Assembly: GCF_963678635.1 (NCBI RefSeq)
Contig: NC_087062.1
Span: forward strand, 21,069,789-21,133,788
From: Symsagittifera roscoffensis
Lineage: Eukaryota > Xenacoelomorpha > Acoela > Convolutidae
DNA: 64,000 bases
Direction of reading: 5' to 3'
Position numbers and translations under genes: made by a program. The notes beneath the pieces were generated by a model. The model did not search any database. It worked only from the letters and a program-made list of their open reading frames with translations, and had not been told where the DNA came from. Of the stretch, positions 49,801-57,929 are shown piece by piece; within the stretch, counting starts at the first letter, position 1; every line of letters starts with the position of its first letter.

Positions 49801-52800
49801 TTGGCAATAATAAATTCAAATCCAATCAATCATTCGGCGTATCTGGCGTACAGGTAAAACAACTGCTTGAGACTGCAGATATTTGCGGTTCTCTCTCTCA
49901 AGTGCGCATGTGTCCTAGGTCTCTCAAGTACGCATCCTCTCATGTTTTTCGGCATGAAGGGTGTCGGCTCAGGTTTTTTGGCTTTGTTACCGCTTAGCAA
50001 TAATAAATTCAAATCCAATCAACCATTCGGCGTATCTGGCGTAGAGGTAAAACAACTGCTTGAGACTGCAGATATTTGCGGTTCTCTCTCTCAAGTGCGC
50101 ATTTTTCCTAGGTCTCTCAAGGGCGCATCCTCTCATGTTTTTCGGCATTAAGGGTGTCGGCTCAGGTTTTTTGGCTTTGTTACCGCTCGGCAATAATAAA
50201 TTCAAATTCAATCAACCATTCGGCGTATCTGGCGTAGAGGTAAAACAACTGCTTGAGACGGCAGATATTTGCGATTCTGTCTCTCTCAAGTGCGCATGTG
50301 TCCTAGGTCTCTCAAGTGCGCATCCTCTCATTTCTTTTCGGCATGAAGGGTGTCGGCTCAGGTTTTTTGGCTTTGTTACCGCTTGGCAATAATAAATTCA
50401 AATCCAATCAACCATTCGGCCTTTCTGGCGTAGAGATAAAAACAACTGCTTGAGACGGCTAAGATTTGCAGTTCAAAGTCGGTCGGGCCCTTTTTTGCAA
50501 ACTTGTGTTTTTTTTTGCTTTTTCCTACTATCGACGGTCTGTTTATTTTTGCCGGCTTAGTTCCCGTAGCTCAGGCATTTGTGTTCCGGATATTTTGGGT
50601 TTCTGTTTCAATTTTTATTAACAAAATTATTTTTTGATTTTTTTCGTTTTGATTTTCATTGTCATTCATATTTGTATCGCAAGAAGCCGCAGCTCAGCCT
50701 GCCTCTCTGTCGAAGTTCTGTGTGCTAATTTTTTTAGCGTCATGGTGCACTCATCTGAAAAAGTCCCTAAACACAAATAGCTATGATTCTCGTGAATGTC
50801 AAATAACTTACCTTTATAGTTGACTAGGCCCATTTTTTAGAAAAAAAAGTTATGGCTTTCAAAGAACTCAAAGAAACTTTGACTGTTTTTTGGAAATTTT
50901 TCGACCTCACTTGAAAACTATCGCGCTAATTCTCAGGTTAAGTTTTCAGCCGAGAAACCTGGTTCTGGGAACGTTCTGCAGAAATAAAATATTGGTTTCA
51001 GAAAATCGTGTTTTTGAACTTTCGACCGTATTTTAGAAACGTTTAGAATTTTCCCAAAATGAACCCGGTCAAATCTGAGATGAAAAGTTCAATGGTCGTT
51101 TAGGAATATTTTGGCTTACCTATTTTTTTCATTTGTGTTTGTGTTGTATCGCAAGTGGTGCGAAGCTGAGCTTCGCACCTCTGTTAAATCATATAATTGG
51201 TTCAATATTTTAGTTCTGAAGCATGCTACAAGCTGCAGAAAATTGGATAAAATTTTCATTGAAAAAAACTTAAACTAATGTTAAGTTCAAAAAAAATTAA
51301 AAGCCTCAAAAAAATTTCAATTCGCAACTGGCAGTTACTTCATTTGATGTGCGAATAGAAATAAAGAGCAATTTTTGAAAAAAAAATTACAAATCAACAA
51401 ATGAGAAAAAAATTAGTGTTTTCCTTTTGTTTCATCAGCGATTTTTCTACCTTTTTTGAATTCACTAATTTTTGACAACGTATAATTGTTTTCTGGGTTT
51501 CTTTTTTCAGTTCATTTTTTTTTTTGCAAATTGTTGGAAGTCTATTATTTTGTGTCATTAGTAATTTATTATCATGGTTTTTCTTTTTTCCTTTAATCAA
51601 ATTTTTTTTTCACTTTTTCGCTTTTTTTTCATGAAACCTCAATAATATTCAGGACCCTTCTCACTTGAATAAGTGGTAAAGTTGTGCGTGGTGAAGCGTA
51701 CGTCAGGCTGGGCATTGTTTTGTTTGTAAATTGAAATTGATTTTTTTCTGAGAAAATTTAATTGTTGGACTAACGTTTTTCTGCTAATTTTTTCCGGCTT
51801 TCTTTCCAAAACATGGATTGTTTTAATTTAATTTTGAGTTTTGTTTGAATTTATTCTGTAGTTCAAAGTCATTCTTTGATTTGCAAGTTTTCCAACTCTG
51901 ATTATGTAAAAAAGAAGTTTTATAACGTTTACTGTTGCTCAAATGGTTTCTGCGTATGCTCTTGGCTTTCTCACCGTAGATTGTGTTGTCATTTGAAAAG
52001 CTAAATTATATTTTTGCTTTTGTGAGTTCCAGGAGGGTTGTGGTGGAAGTTTTCAATTTCAAAAGCAGAAAAGTTTTTGCTGGTGATTGTGTTTTTAGAC
52101 ATGTTTTCGATATTTCATGTTACAAAATGAAAGTCAATCACGACAAACAGATTTTATTTACAGATTTGTGTTTTATTCGTTAAAAAAAGTCAGTGAAAAC
52201 AAAAACCATTGACACTTTCATAGAGCTGTGCATGAAGTTGCGCTCACCTCCTCTTAAAAAATGGACTGTTAGCGTGATTTAAAAAATTAAATGCGCGTGT
52301 CATCTTCATGTTTTTGTTTTTTTTTAATAGGAGAGTTAAGCGGGATTTTTTTTACATTGCTTTTCTTGACTTCTTAGTTGCGCGTTGTTCAAATGTAGTA
52401 AACGTTGATTTCTTTGAGCTGATTTTGTGTCTTTTTTGCATTAATCCTAATGTTTAAATGCTTGTCGATGCATTTTAGTTTCTCAAATTTTTGTTCTTTT
52501 TTGCGCTGGAAGAAGCTGGTATGTTGTACAACTTTTTCATGGTGGTATGTTTTGGGTGTTCACATATTCAGAGATCTCATTGCTAGTTAAGTGTGCCGTG
52601 GAAAACTGAATTAACTAAGTTTTGGGATGTGATTTGCAAATTGACGGAATTTGTTTTAATTGTTTTCAAGTGGAGGATTCTTCAATTGTTTTCTGGGTGT
52701 TTGTGTTTTTCGATTGTATTTTTGGTCGTTTTTCAAAGTTCGCGCAAAAAGTGATCGACTTCTAGTTTCGAAAAAGGAATTGATTTTTCAGATTTCCAAA

Positions 52801-54510
52801 AACTTCCAAAAACCAGCGGAATAAAAATTTACCTATTGATCCAGTTTTCTCAAATTGAGTTAAATTAAGAAGTTTCCAACATAAATTGCTCTTGAAGTTC
52901 AAAGAACTATAAAGCCATTTATTTTCTACTCCGGAATTGTTTTTTTTTTCTTAAAACAAATTAGTTTTTCATTTTTCTTGTTCATTGTCTCTTTTCCAAC
53001 TGTCAGTTGGCTGTTCTTTCGATTGATGCTAAAATATTATAACCTCTCAATTTTGTTGCGTTCTCCTGAAAATGTCTATAGTTTCTTGTATAGATTTTAT
53101 GTTTAGACAGAAGATTTTATATTTAGACATGCGTGTCCACCAACAGAATATTTGTGCAGTCGACAATATACGACACATTCTGTTCCAAATTGTCTGAGGC
53201 AGTGAAAAAACTAAAATGTGGACCCGGAATAGACCCTACCAGCAGTCTGGGACCCTTGATCAATAATCGAGCCGTAATCAAGGTCAAGGAACACGTTGAC
53301 GATGCTGTTTCCAGGGGAGCGTCAGTGAAGGTTGGAGGAGCCCCTGCTACGGAACTGGGTCCCAATTTTTTCCACCCAACTCTGATTACAGATGTTCCTA
53401 AGGATGCACTGGTCCACAGAGACGAGACGTTTGGACCAATGGCTGCCGTGACAAAGTAAACTTTAAAAAAATTTCTAAGGATATACCCTTCTATAATTAG
53501 CGGTGAAATCTCTGAAGTAGGTGCTTTTAACAATCAGGATGCTTTTGCCTTTTTACAGAAAGTTTTGCTTTTTTTATCAGAAAATAGGAATATAACGCAC
53601 ATTGGAAGTTTTTTGAATTTAAGCTCTGCGTCAATTTTTTTCCGCGCCATGGTGAAACATGCTAGTTTTAATTAACCGGTAAAAATTATTGTTTTTTTTT
53701 CGTATGTTGGCTAAAAATGGAACAATAAGTCTCCAAAATTTTTTTCTGACTGTATAACTTTTTTTTGACATGCTGTTGTCAAAGAGTAGTTATTATCACG
53801 AGACGACAAATTCGTAACACACGACAAATCGTAACAGAGGCGACAGTTCGTACCAGTAAATTGAGCGCGCAGCATTCCTCTCGAGTAGACACGCAGTATT
53901 CCTCTTGTACCGGATGTAAGCGCTGCGGAGCAAGAGTGTACTGCTTGCCGACGCATTGCTGCGAATTGTCGCTGGAAAAGAATTGCCGCTGGTTTACTCG
54001 AGCGTAGCGTAGTGTGATAGTATAATGAAACTTTTTTCCAACCTAAGTCCCAATTGATAGTGCTACTTTTGGTGGTACTTTTGAGTCGGTAGGCAGCATT
54101 AGCTTTTTAATAACATATGTGCCTCGACATCTGATTATTAAAAGTCAACTCAGTCGATGTTTGTTTAATTAATCAACTGAACCGAAAAAAGCAATTTGTT
54201 TCCTACAACAGTATAATAATAAGCCCCATTTCAGAAGTTTTCCAACTCGATATACTCGAAGATGCATTTTATACTCATAAAAATACATTCAAAACTATAA
54301 CATGCAACGTGATGGTGGTTGCCTTTAATTTGTTACCTACCAAATAATTGAGTTTTTGTACATTTTAAAGCTCTTAAATATTTACCGCTTTTTCGCTCGT
54401 GTTTGCGAAGCTGCAGCTTTGCCTATGTGTACGAATTTTTGCCCTGCCGTCGTATTTTAAGAGTTGATTAACGTAGTTCAGACTCTTCTATAGGTCATGG
54501 TGTATATATA

Positions 54511-54558
<48 letters not shown>

Positions 54559-55788
54559 GTTTTTTTTTTCGTCAGGAAAAGTCTTAAAATGCTCTAATAA
54601 CAAAAGAAGTGCATTCATACTTTTAAATGCACATATGAATGCATTTTTAGTTATATATGCAAATTTTGAGTTCAATTCAAGTTCATTTGCTAGAAGGTAG
54701 GCAAAATGAATTTTCCATTTTTAAAAGCCATCAAAAAGGACCAATATTTTTTTGTTCGAAAGGCGAGTAACTTTTTTTCAGTTTCTTTGCGTTCACTGAC
54801 TCTTTCCCAACTGTCTTATGGCTATGTTATCACATTTGGATAGAATGTGCCTTCTCAGCAAGTGTTGATTTAGTGAGATTTAGTTAATAACAGCGAAGCA
54901 TTTTATAAAGAAAATCGACGAAAACATAAAAGGCGTCCGTAAATTGTTTCAAAAAGCTTCAAGAAACTTCAAAAAACTTAAACTTAAGCGAGTTAGCGGG
55001 ATTCTCAAGTCAGAAAGAGAACTGGTTCCAGCGTTAAAACTCCTCAAAGAAGCTAAAATTCGGTTGACAAACAAACGGCTCATAAAATATGCTATACTTT
55101 CAAAAGTCGGAAGTTCACTTATTATTTAAACAAAAAAAAAACGATGAAAAACGGACTCCTCTGTTCTCAGTGGTTGATCAAAACGTTATTTTGGCACACG
55201 GGATAATTTTTGTAGGTAAGCGATATTTTTTTATGAAAGTATAACCGACTAGTATGCTTTGTGACGTGGCCCGGCTATGAATAAGCACCTGGATATTCTA
55301 ATATATCTTGGCGAGGTTAACGAGAGTTGAACTAAGTTTGGCTCATGACGGACTTAATACCCCCAAAATCTTAATGAATATGTTTAAAACAATCGAACAA
55401 ACAGATAGATTGTTTTGAACATTTAATTGTTAAACGTCATTCTAAGCATTACAATGGAGATGCCAGAAAAGTAACTATTAAAAATTTTTAGAAACCTATT
55501 GGATATTTTTGGTTTTGGTGTGTTAGGTTCGAAACAGAAGAAGAAGTGATTGAGATGGCGAACAGTGTAGACGTGGGACTAGCTGGCTACGTCTACTCCA
55601 GCAACGCCGCCCAGATATTCCGAGTTAGCGAGGCACTTCAATTCGGCATGGTCGGAGTTAATGAGGGCATTATATCGAGCGAATTGGCACCCTTCGGAGG
55701 GCTGAAGGAGTCGGGCATTGGGAGGGAGGGCTCTATTTATGGAATTGAAGACTACCTGGACCTGAAATACATCAACTTGAATTTCTAG
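31819..55788 (+). CDS. ALDH5A1: Succinate-semialdehyde dehydrogenase, mitochondrial (ALDH5A1 type), nine exons
   Basis: Exons: 31819-31944, 37048-37195, 37401-37507, 37887-38060, 38583-38711, 41577-41708, 42611-42754, 53127-53455 and 55527-55788. They sum to 1551 nt, giving 516 residues (human 535). Exon 1 encodes a 42-residue leader rich in Arg, Lys and Ser without acids before residue 41, a mitochondrial presequence, ending LVTDK and joining AFIDGKW. Later landmarks: [31 protein letters not shown] (general base Glu288), TGQTCVSTN (nucleophile Cys322, the usual 34 residues later) and ETFGPM. The C-terminal [14 protein letters not shown] and the EDYLDLKY end match SSADH. It oxidises succinate semialdehyde with NAD+ in GABA breakdown. 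Exon 2 uses a weak donor (GTCGGT at 37196). Introns 1 and 7 are 5.1 and 10.4 kb, filled with repeats. Confidence 0.92.
31985..32470 (+). repeat. GGATTCC-repeat element, copy 1
   Basis: It begins near GAGGCCAAACTGTGCTCTGGAT and runs through many GTAAGTGGAATCC / GGATTCCACTTAC strings in both orientations to AACCATTGTCAGCGGAATCC. The whole interval matches the reverse complement of about 61970-62445 in the same order (including TTTTGTCGGCACATTTGTTT). It lies in SSADH intron 1, directly before the LINE. No coding content. Confidence 0.75.
32471..32707 (+). repeat. CAGTATTTG-type repeat beside the GGATTCC element
   Basis: CAGTATTTGGTTCAAAAAT and CATCAGTATTTGAGATG(G)GATGGTTC recur here (about 32555-32660). 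They resemble the CAGTATTTGGGAT units at 61500-61900, which lie beside the other GGATTCC copy, so the two blocks seem to belong to one larger repeat. Confidence 0.5.
32708..32722. repeat. Target-site duplication of the LINE, left
   Basis: CTGAAATATCCTCTG, identical to 36499-36513 at the other end of the LINE. Confidence 0.85.
32723..36498 (-). mobile_element. Near-full-length LINE with target-site duplications and AAC tail
   Basis: A 3.78-kb insertion in SSADH intron 1 on the strand opposite to the gene. A 15-bp duplication (32708-32722 and 36499-36513) marks the ends. The - strand 3' end is a short AAC microsatellite (TTGTTGTTGTTGTTA on +, 32723-32737). One long frame fills most of it (see the ORF). 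The 3' UTR covers about 32738-33205. Length, tail and preserved duplication indicate recent insertion. A 159-bp deleted relative lies at 23844-24002. Confidence 0.9.
33206..36571 (-). CDS. LINE polyprotein: zinc finger, AP endonuclease, reverse transcriptase
   Basis: The open frame is 1121 codons, but its first 25 or so lie in host flank upstream of the target duplication. Parts in order: a hydrophobic Leu/Ile stretch ending SGINPNPGP (2A-like, about residues 87-95); a PHD-like finger (CSPC ... CHIC ... HLKC ... CPTC, about 98-145); an exonuclease-endonuclease-phosphatase nuclease ([47 protein letters not shown]); and a reverse transcriptase ([48 protein letters not shown]). The nuclease residues look intact. 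Two RT positions are off: YAED replaces the catalytic YADD (33890-33901) and GVPHGS replaces the usual GVPQGS. No in-frame ATG exists inside the element before about residue 330. The clade is jockey/CR1-like by layout. Confidence 0.85.
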   Translation of the reverse strand: MLKTSFSNFRKRGYFNSVISEDISGSRRRRLPVVDPTSWAPPRCKWRQAPPSHWVGRSSEVSGFSVTERLKPARLLRLLILILLLRSGINPNPGPGPYFCSPCSFRIKRTQPSVWCHICGYIHLKCSGLTHLNQHHPDYYCPTCTSTYILPPPGTRSSNLTTPNSQTCSTSLTAPQHHLPNPPPPPTLPTSSNNNSSSQNRANRNRVNSVNNSSSNNHFNHTAVNNVNSPPHPAKGLLKILQFNCNGISGKAPEIAAFLSQNQIHIAVFQETKLRKKSRNPSLGSHYTLIRKDREKEGGGLLIAIHESIQYEEININNDETLEAMGISVVASSSKLRIYNFYIPPRSSCPPGYSASLAELLEPGDALVLGDANAHSQLWNSNIEEDQRGSVLGNEITESTFAPLNDDTQTRVPFNSENQLSSPDISLASQSLLLSTSWTPIKSLGSDHLPILLELPLDDFINFSPKRTFINFLKADWIKFTEEIEEGFFSAVPPSGVAAGEKFLRDLVLRAARHHIPAGRIRHFTPSLSPESTALAAERDLSRQQNLPPEVISQLNCRLMKQTAKDKENKWREFLRTCDYRTGARKFWKVVRSLNGSKPVAGRHPITFGSKPIHSPRDITSSFNKQFTNARPHASDKLLRITRRKIAKLPLSDSPIFTPQNTKQAIADSKPSRALGPDGLCNIHLKHLGPLATQYLTYLFNISLSENIIPQIWKNSKIAPLLKPNKDLKQSTSYRPISLLCPAVKILERLVHPIFTKHLPNAKHQHGFRPFHSTTTALSTLEFYISDGFNQNRPPKSTVLATLDLSKAFDMVCHLSLVELVHDTPLPRSLVRWLSNYLNGRQAATSFREHTSPHRIIHCGVPHGSVLSPTLFNFYVHDAPPPPDNVNLVSYAEDFHPFASSSNIDIASNSINCYLKRLYDFFTSRKLSFASSKGSVTLFSSYKKEFNKTPSVLLNNEALPLNKNPTILGVTFDPTLCFATHCKQSAEKARRRIGILKALAGSTWGHSKETLLLTFEALIRPILDYAAPAWSHASSNTSINCLQVAQNQSLRVVTGSNLMSSTAHLHSESEILTVKDHHTLLSSQFFISTYRSHHPINFIHSHFHPPRLLRPSIISCFKEDT
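36499..36513. repeat. Target-site duplication of the LINE, right
   Basis: CTGAAATATCCTCTG, identical to 32708-32722. Confidence 0.85.
38054..38209 (+). repeat. 52-bp tandem triplication containing the exon 4 splice donor of SSADH
   Basis: CACTCCCGTAAGAAA occurs at 38054, 38106 and 38158, each followed by the same 37 bp (ACATCCAATCAGAAAAAGG...). The first copy includes the last seven bases of exon 4 and its donor (GTAAG at 38061). The second and third copies recreate the exon end plus donor at 38113 and 38165. Copies two and three are nearly identical. Confidence 0.9.
39051..39180 (+). repeat. tRNA-like unit followed by palindromic hairpin module
   Basis: TGTGGCTGAATGTTTAGTGC, GAGACTCAAATTTC and GCAGATCGAATCCC form a tRNA-like unit (39051-39108). 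After 40 bp comes TCGCTCGTGTTTGCGAAG and the hairpin GCGAAGTTGCAGCTTCGC (39160-39177), then CACTGTG. This is the clearest single example of the tRNA-like head and the hairpin tail within one short unit. It lies in SSADH intron 5. Confidence 0.6.
39613..39790 (+). repeat. Hairpin plus partial tRNA-Pro-like module
   Basis: ACGCTTGCGATTAGAAAGCGTTATCAAATCGG starts the unit (same start at 46932). At 39721-39778 is a partial tRNA-Pro-like end with GTGTTTGAATCTGACCAGGAC and a T run. It lies in SSADH intron 5. Confidence 0.5.
40698..40767 (+). repeat. tRNA-like module with good B-box
   Basis: GGATCTGTAGCGTAGAGGTAGG, then GACCCGCAGC, then GAGGGTTCGAACCTGGGCAGG. The T-arm would pair at four of five positions, but the acceptor ends do not pair, so I call it tRNA-derived and not a tRNA gene. 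It lies in SSADH intron 5. Confidence 0.55.
41311..41566 (+). repeat. 128-bp tandem duplication ending at SSADH exon 6
   Basis: GTTTTGGGTTTTCTCTGGG begins copies at 41311 and 41440. Each runs through CAACTGGAAATCTGGCGAAC and TCAATTGGGCAACGGGAAGT. The second copy stops 10 bp before exon 6, so its polypyrimidine-rich end now forms the upstream part of the acceptor (TATTGTAG). Confidence 0.85.
43225..43620 (+). repeat. Dispersed modules in SSADH intron 7
   Basis: AAGAGTCGATGAACGTAGTTCAGACTC at 43230 also occurs near 54460 and at the very end of the window (63974). Downstream (about 43310-43600) is a CAGATTTCCAG...TCCAGTTTTCTCAA-type module whose better copies are at 15440-15660, 18250-18484, 40130-40380 and 52720-53010. 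No coding content. Confidence 0.5.
44488..44666 (+). repeat. Two adjacent tRNA-like units
   Basis: Unit one (44488-44548): CCGTGGCTGAGTGTTTAGTG, arm GAGACTCTTAATCTC (loop reads CTT), B-box GCTTCGAATC. Unit two (44605-44666): CGACCGTGGCGAAGATGCGAG, arm GAGACTCCTAATCATC (loop reads CCT), GATTCAAAGTC. Both are in SSADH intron 7, + strand. Confidence 0.6.
44931..44993 (+). repeat. Best preserved tRNA-like unit of the GTGGCTGAGTGG type
   Basis: TCGTGGCTGAGTGGTTAGTG is a good A-box. The arm GAGACTCATAATCTC is a perfect 4-bp stem with a 7-nt loop reading CAT, and AGATTCGAATCC is a good B-box. The outer stem is absent. Confidence 0.65.
45972..46370 (+). repeat. Three decayed tRNA-like units and one hairpin module
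   Basis: Units at 45972-46040 (GCGGCTCAAATGCGAGGACG ... GGTGTTCAAATCC), about 46105-46150 (GCGGAGCAGATGTGAGAACG, 3' part lost) and 46311-46370 (GTTGTCGAGATAAAAACC ... GGTTCGAATCCC). Between the last two is a hairpin module (GTGTTTGCAAACCGCAGCTT, about 46195-46222). All lie in SSADH intron 7 on the + strand. Confidence 0.5.
47320..48020 (+). repeat. About 165-bp diverged tandem repeat in SSADH intron 7
   Basis: AAAACTACC.TCCCAAAT.TGAG-type strings recur at about 47330, 47490, 47655, 47815 and 47995, each followed by a GGGAAGC.CCCCTGCATAAGCGGCT-type stretch and GTTATGGCCCTCGG. The copies have diverged and carry unrelated open frames. Similar single units occur near 44010, 44145, 45395, 45545, 45715, 50925 and 51055. 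Confidence 0.7.
48391..48453 (+). repeat. tRNA-Pro-like SINE head in SSADH intron 7
   Basis: TAGCCTGGTAGTAAGGAATACG, GCCTGGGACGGC, GGGTTCGAATCTGACAGGACC and a T run. It matches 15921-15987 and is also followed by TTTTGTCGGCTTAGTTGCCACATCT. Confidence 0.65.
48690..50470 (+). repeat. Satellite array, about 194-bp monomers in a 582-bp higher-order unit
   Basis: The GGCAT(G/T)AAGGG.GTCGGCTCAGG string recurs nine times (start of ATGAAGGG or ATTAAGGG at 48791, 48984, 49179, 49372, 49565, 49761, 49954, 50147, 50343), with spacings of 193, 195, 193, 193, 196, 193, 193 and 196. Three monomer types occur in the order A-B, A-D-B, A-D-B, A. The two A-D-B blocks (49179-49760 and 49761-50342) are almost identical. 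Each monomer has CTGGCGTA(C/G)AGGTAAAACAACTGCTTGAGAC(G/T)G, and the last one (50422-50488) continues into a full tRNA-like unit. Open frames on both strands arise because 582 is a multiple of three. Confidence 0.9.
51158..51178. repeat. Perfect hairpin, 9-bp stem and TGA loop
   Basis: GTGCGAAGC-TGA-GCTTCGCAC, preceded by GTATCGCAAGTG and followed by CTCTGTTAAATC. It is the most perfect copy of the recurrent hairpin module. Confidence 0.85.
52720..53010 (+). repeat. TCCAGTTTTCTCAA-type dispersed module
   Basis: It carries GATTTCCAAAAAC, TTTACCTATTGATCCAGTTTTCTCAAATTGAGTT and GAAGTTCAAAGAACT, the same order as at 40170-40300 and 15480-15620. It ends about 110 bp before SSADH exon 8. Nothing else is recognised between 50.5 and 52.7 kb. 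Confidence 0.5.
54503..54557. repeat. AT microsatellite
   Basis: An alternating TA/AT run of about 55 bp in SSADH intron 8, followed by a T-rich stretch. Confidence 0.9.
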
Positions 55789-56976
55789 AGCACGCTGGAT
55801 TATGTATTATTAGTTGCTTTGAATGTAGATTAATTGTATTATCCAAAAGTATTGAACTTGCAGTGTTTTATATTTGGAATTGAATAGTGTTTTTATGCGA
55901 ATATAAATGATAGAAAAGTTTTGATCAAAGGCGAGGCAGCAGTATGTACGAGATAAAAATTCTTTAAAAGTAACGTTGGATGAAAAAAAAAACAAAAAAA
56001 TGCTGCAACTATTGAAATGTGTCCTTCAATTAGCGTTCTGAGAAGTAATTCTTCTGGTAAATTTTTGTGTTTGAAGGTGAAAATTAGATATTTTGAGGAA
56101 GCTGTAATTGTTATAAAAGAGGAGTTTTCGTTTAAGTTAAACGCGAACTTATTTCAATACAAGTCACTTAGCTCATTTCCGTACTCAAATTTAGCATTAG
56201 CGCGTTGGTTTCTAGTGCATGGCATTCTTAAATCTTGCGCCTTAATGAAGAGAACTCTGATATTTGCTTTGTAGTTTGGCCGTCATGATACAGCATTACG
56301 GCGAAAGGTTGATCGCCGATATCAGTCAACTGCTTTTTTCTCTTTAGAAAATGTATTCTTCAGTTAGACCCTTTCGAGTTAGTAAAAAAGGATTAGCGCC
56401 ACTCCATCAATGTGATAACAAAATGGGTGAGAGCCTCTGGCCTGGAAATACAGCCACGCTTTGAATAAATTGTACAAAAACTCAATTTTTTTTTCTTTTT
56501 TCATCTCAACAATGTTCCCGCGGTGCTGAAGTCAGTTTAATTTTTGTATATGAGGAGAGCTGCCATAAGAGGCTCAATCTGACCGATCTAATTTGCAGCT
56601 TCCCCTGAATTCTTAAGATACGCCACTTGAGTTTTTTGGGTACGATTCAAAATAAGATACAACATAAGATACGAGGTGATATATCGCCTCGAAAAAATAA
56701 AGCTATGAAAAATCAGTTCCGACCTTTATCGAGTGAAAGCAACCTACAGTGGATTGATTTTCCATGCAATTTTAGGTATTGCAGTTAAATGTCATAAGGT
56801 ATTGATTGTATTTACACAATGGAGATTAGTGTAATACAACGAAGTAACTTTTTTTCCCAACCAAGTCGCAAATAGAAGTGCTCATTTTGTTACACTTTCG
56901 GTAATTTTCTAAGCATTGGTATTCAAAAAGATAGCACCTGTAGCTGCTTTTTTGTGGCATTGTTTATTTTTTGCAG
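55789..56976. other. 3' flank of SSADH
   Basis: Immediately after the stop there is AT-rich sequence that should include the 3' UTR. No clear AATAAA signal is visible in the first 150 bp. No exon is recognised up to 56.9 kb. Confidence 0.4.
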
Positions 56977-57195
56977 GCGACCTTGGCGCAGATGCGAGGA
57001 TTCTAATCTACAGGTAGGAGGTTGAAGTCGGGCACAGTAAAGTTTTTGGTGGTATTTTGCTGCATAACATTGGCAATTTATTAGCATTTGTAGCTGCTTT
57101 ATTACTAGCTAATGTTCGTAACTTTCCCAGCAATCGTGTCGCAGATGCAAGGACGTGAAAATTCTAATTTCAAAAGTTCGGATGCCCAATTCCGG
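56977..57195 (+). repeat. Two decayed tRNA-like units
   Basis: Units at about 56977-57034 (GCGACCTTGGCGCAGATGCGAG, ATTCTAATCTA, GGTTGAAGTCGGG) and 57131-57195 (GCAATCGTGTCGCAGATGCAAG, ATTCTAATT, AGTTCGGATGCCC). They resemble 44605-44666, and as there they are preceded by CCAAC...AAGTCGCAAATAGAAGTGCTC (about 56850). Confidence 0.5.
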
Positions 57196-57929
57196 CTCAT
57201 AATAAGAGTTTCTAAGCTTTTGTTTCTTGCCTGGTTTTCACTTTGTTTTTGGTTTTGTAGAGCTTAAAGTTCGAGGCTTATTTTTACTTTTTCTTTACCT
57301 TTTTTTGGCTTTTTAGATATATTTTTCGCCGTTTTCTTGCTTGTTTTTGCAAAATTTTTCGCCATTCATCCGACTCAAAAATCATTCCGAGTTGAATTGA
57401 AGCAAGGTTCTCAGTCTGAATAATTTTTAACGAGATGCAAATCATATCACGGTTTATTCTACCTAGTGGAATAGGGAAATTATGGGAAAGAAATCCGAAA
57501 ATTAACTCATCTTTAAATCTTAGGTTTTATCTAAGAATTTACTGATTGTGTTTGCGAAGTGCTAGTTCGCTTCTCATCTAATTTTTACGCCTACCAATTT
57601 CTTTGATTGAAAAAAGGCGAAAAACATAAGCTGAGAGGGATGTTCCAAAAAATTAGAACGTGCTTAGTCTTTTTTTTTCATGCACTATTAGTGTAGCTTT
57701 TCAGAGGGTCATAAGTAATTCATACGGCAACTGGTCGCTCTTGATAAGTGTCAATGAGCGCAGTGAAGACACATGCTAATTGTGATTTTTGTTTTAATTT
57801 TCGGCGAAAAATAAGTTTTTTTTGGTTCGGCGTAAAAGTTATTTTTTTTTCAACTTGAAGCTTGGCTTTGTTCCCTAGTTCCTTAAAAATTCATTTGCTC
57901 AAGGAAAGACACATTCTACGCACAATTGT

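Noticed and set aside
48791-50392. Repeated open frames of 87-145 codons on both strands of the satellite
   Set aside because: They arise from a 582-bp unit divisible by three; sequence changes between monomers show no coding pattern and there is no start or splice context.
53765-54007. 80-codon Cys-rich frame in SSADH intron 8
   Set aside because: The Cys/Arg-rich translation has no recognisable domain; the interval shares the GAGCGTAGC / CCAACCTAAGTC strings of dispersed repeats seen at 38800 and 40540.
54497-54700. Tyr-Ile repeat peptide frames
   Set aside because: A translation of the AT microsatellite on both strands.
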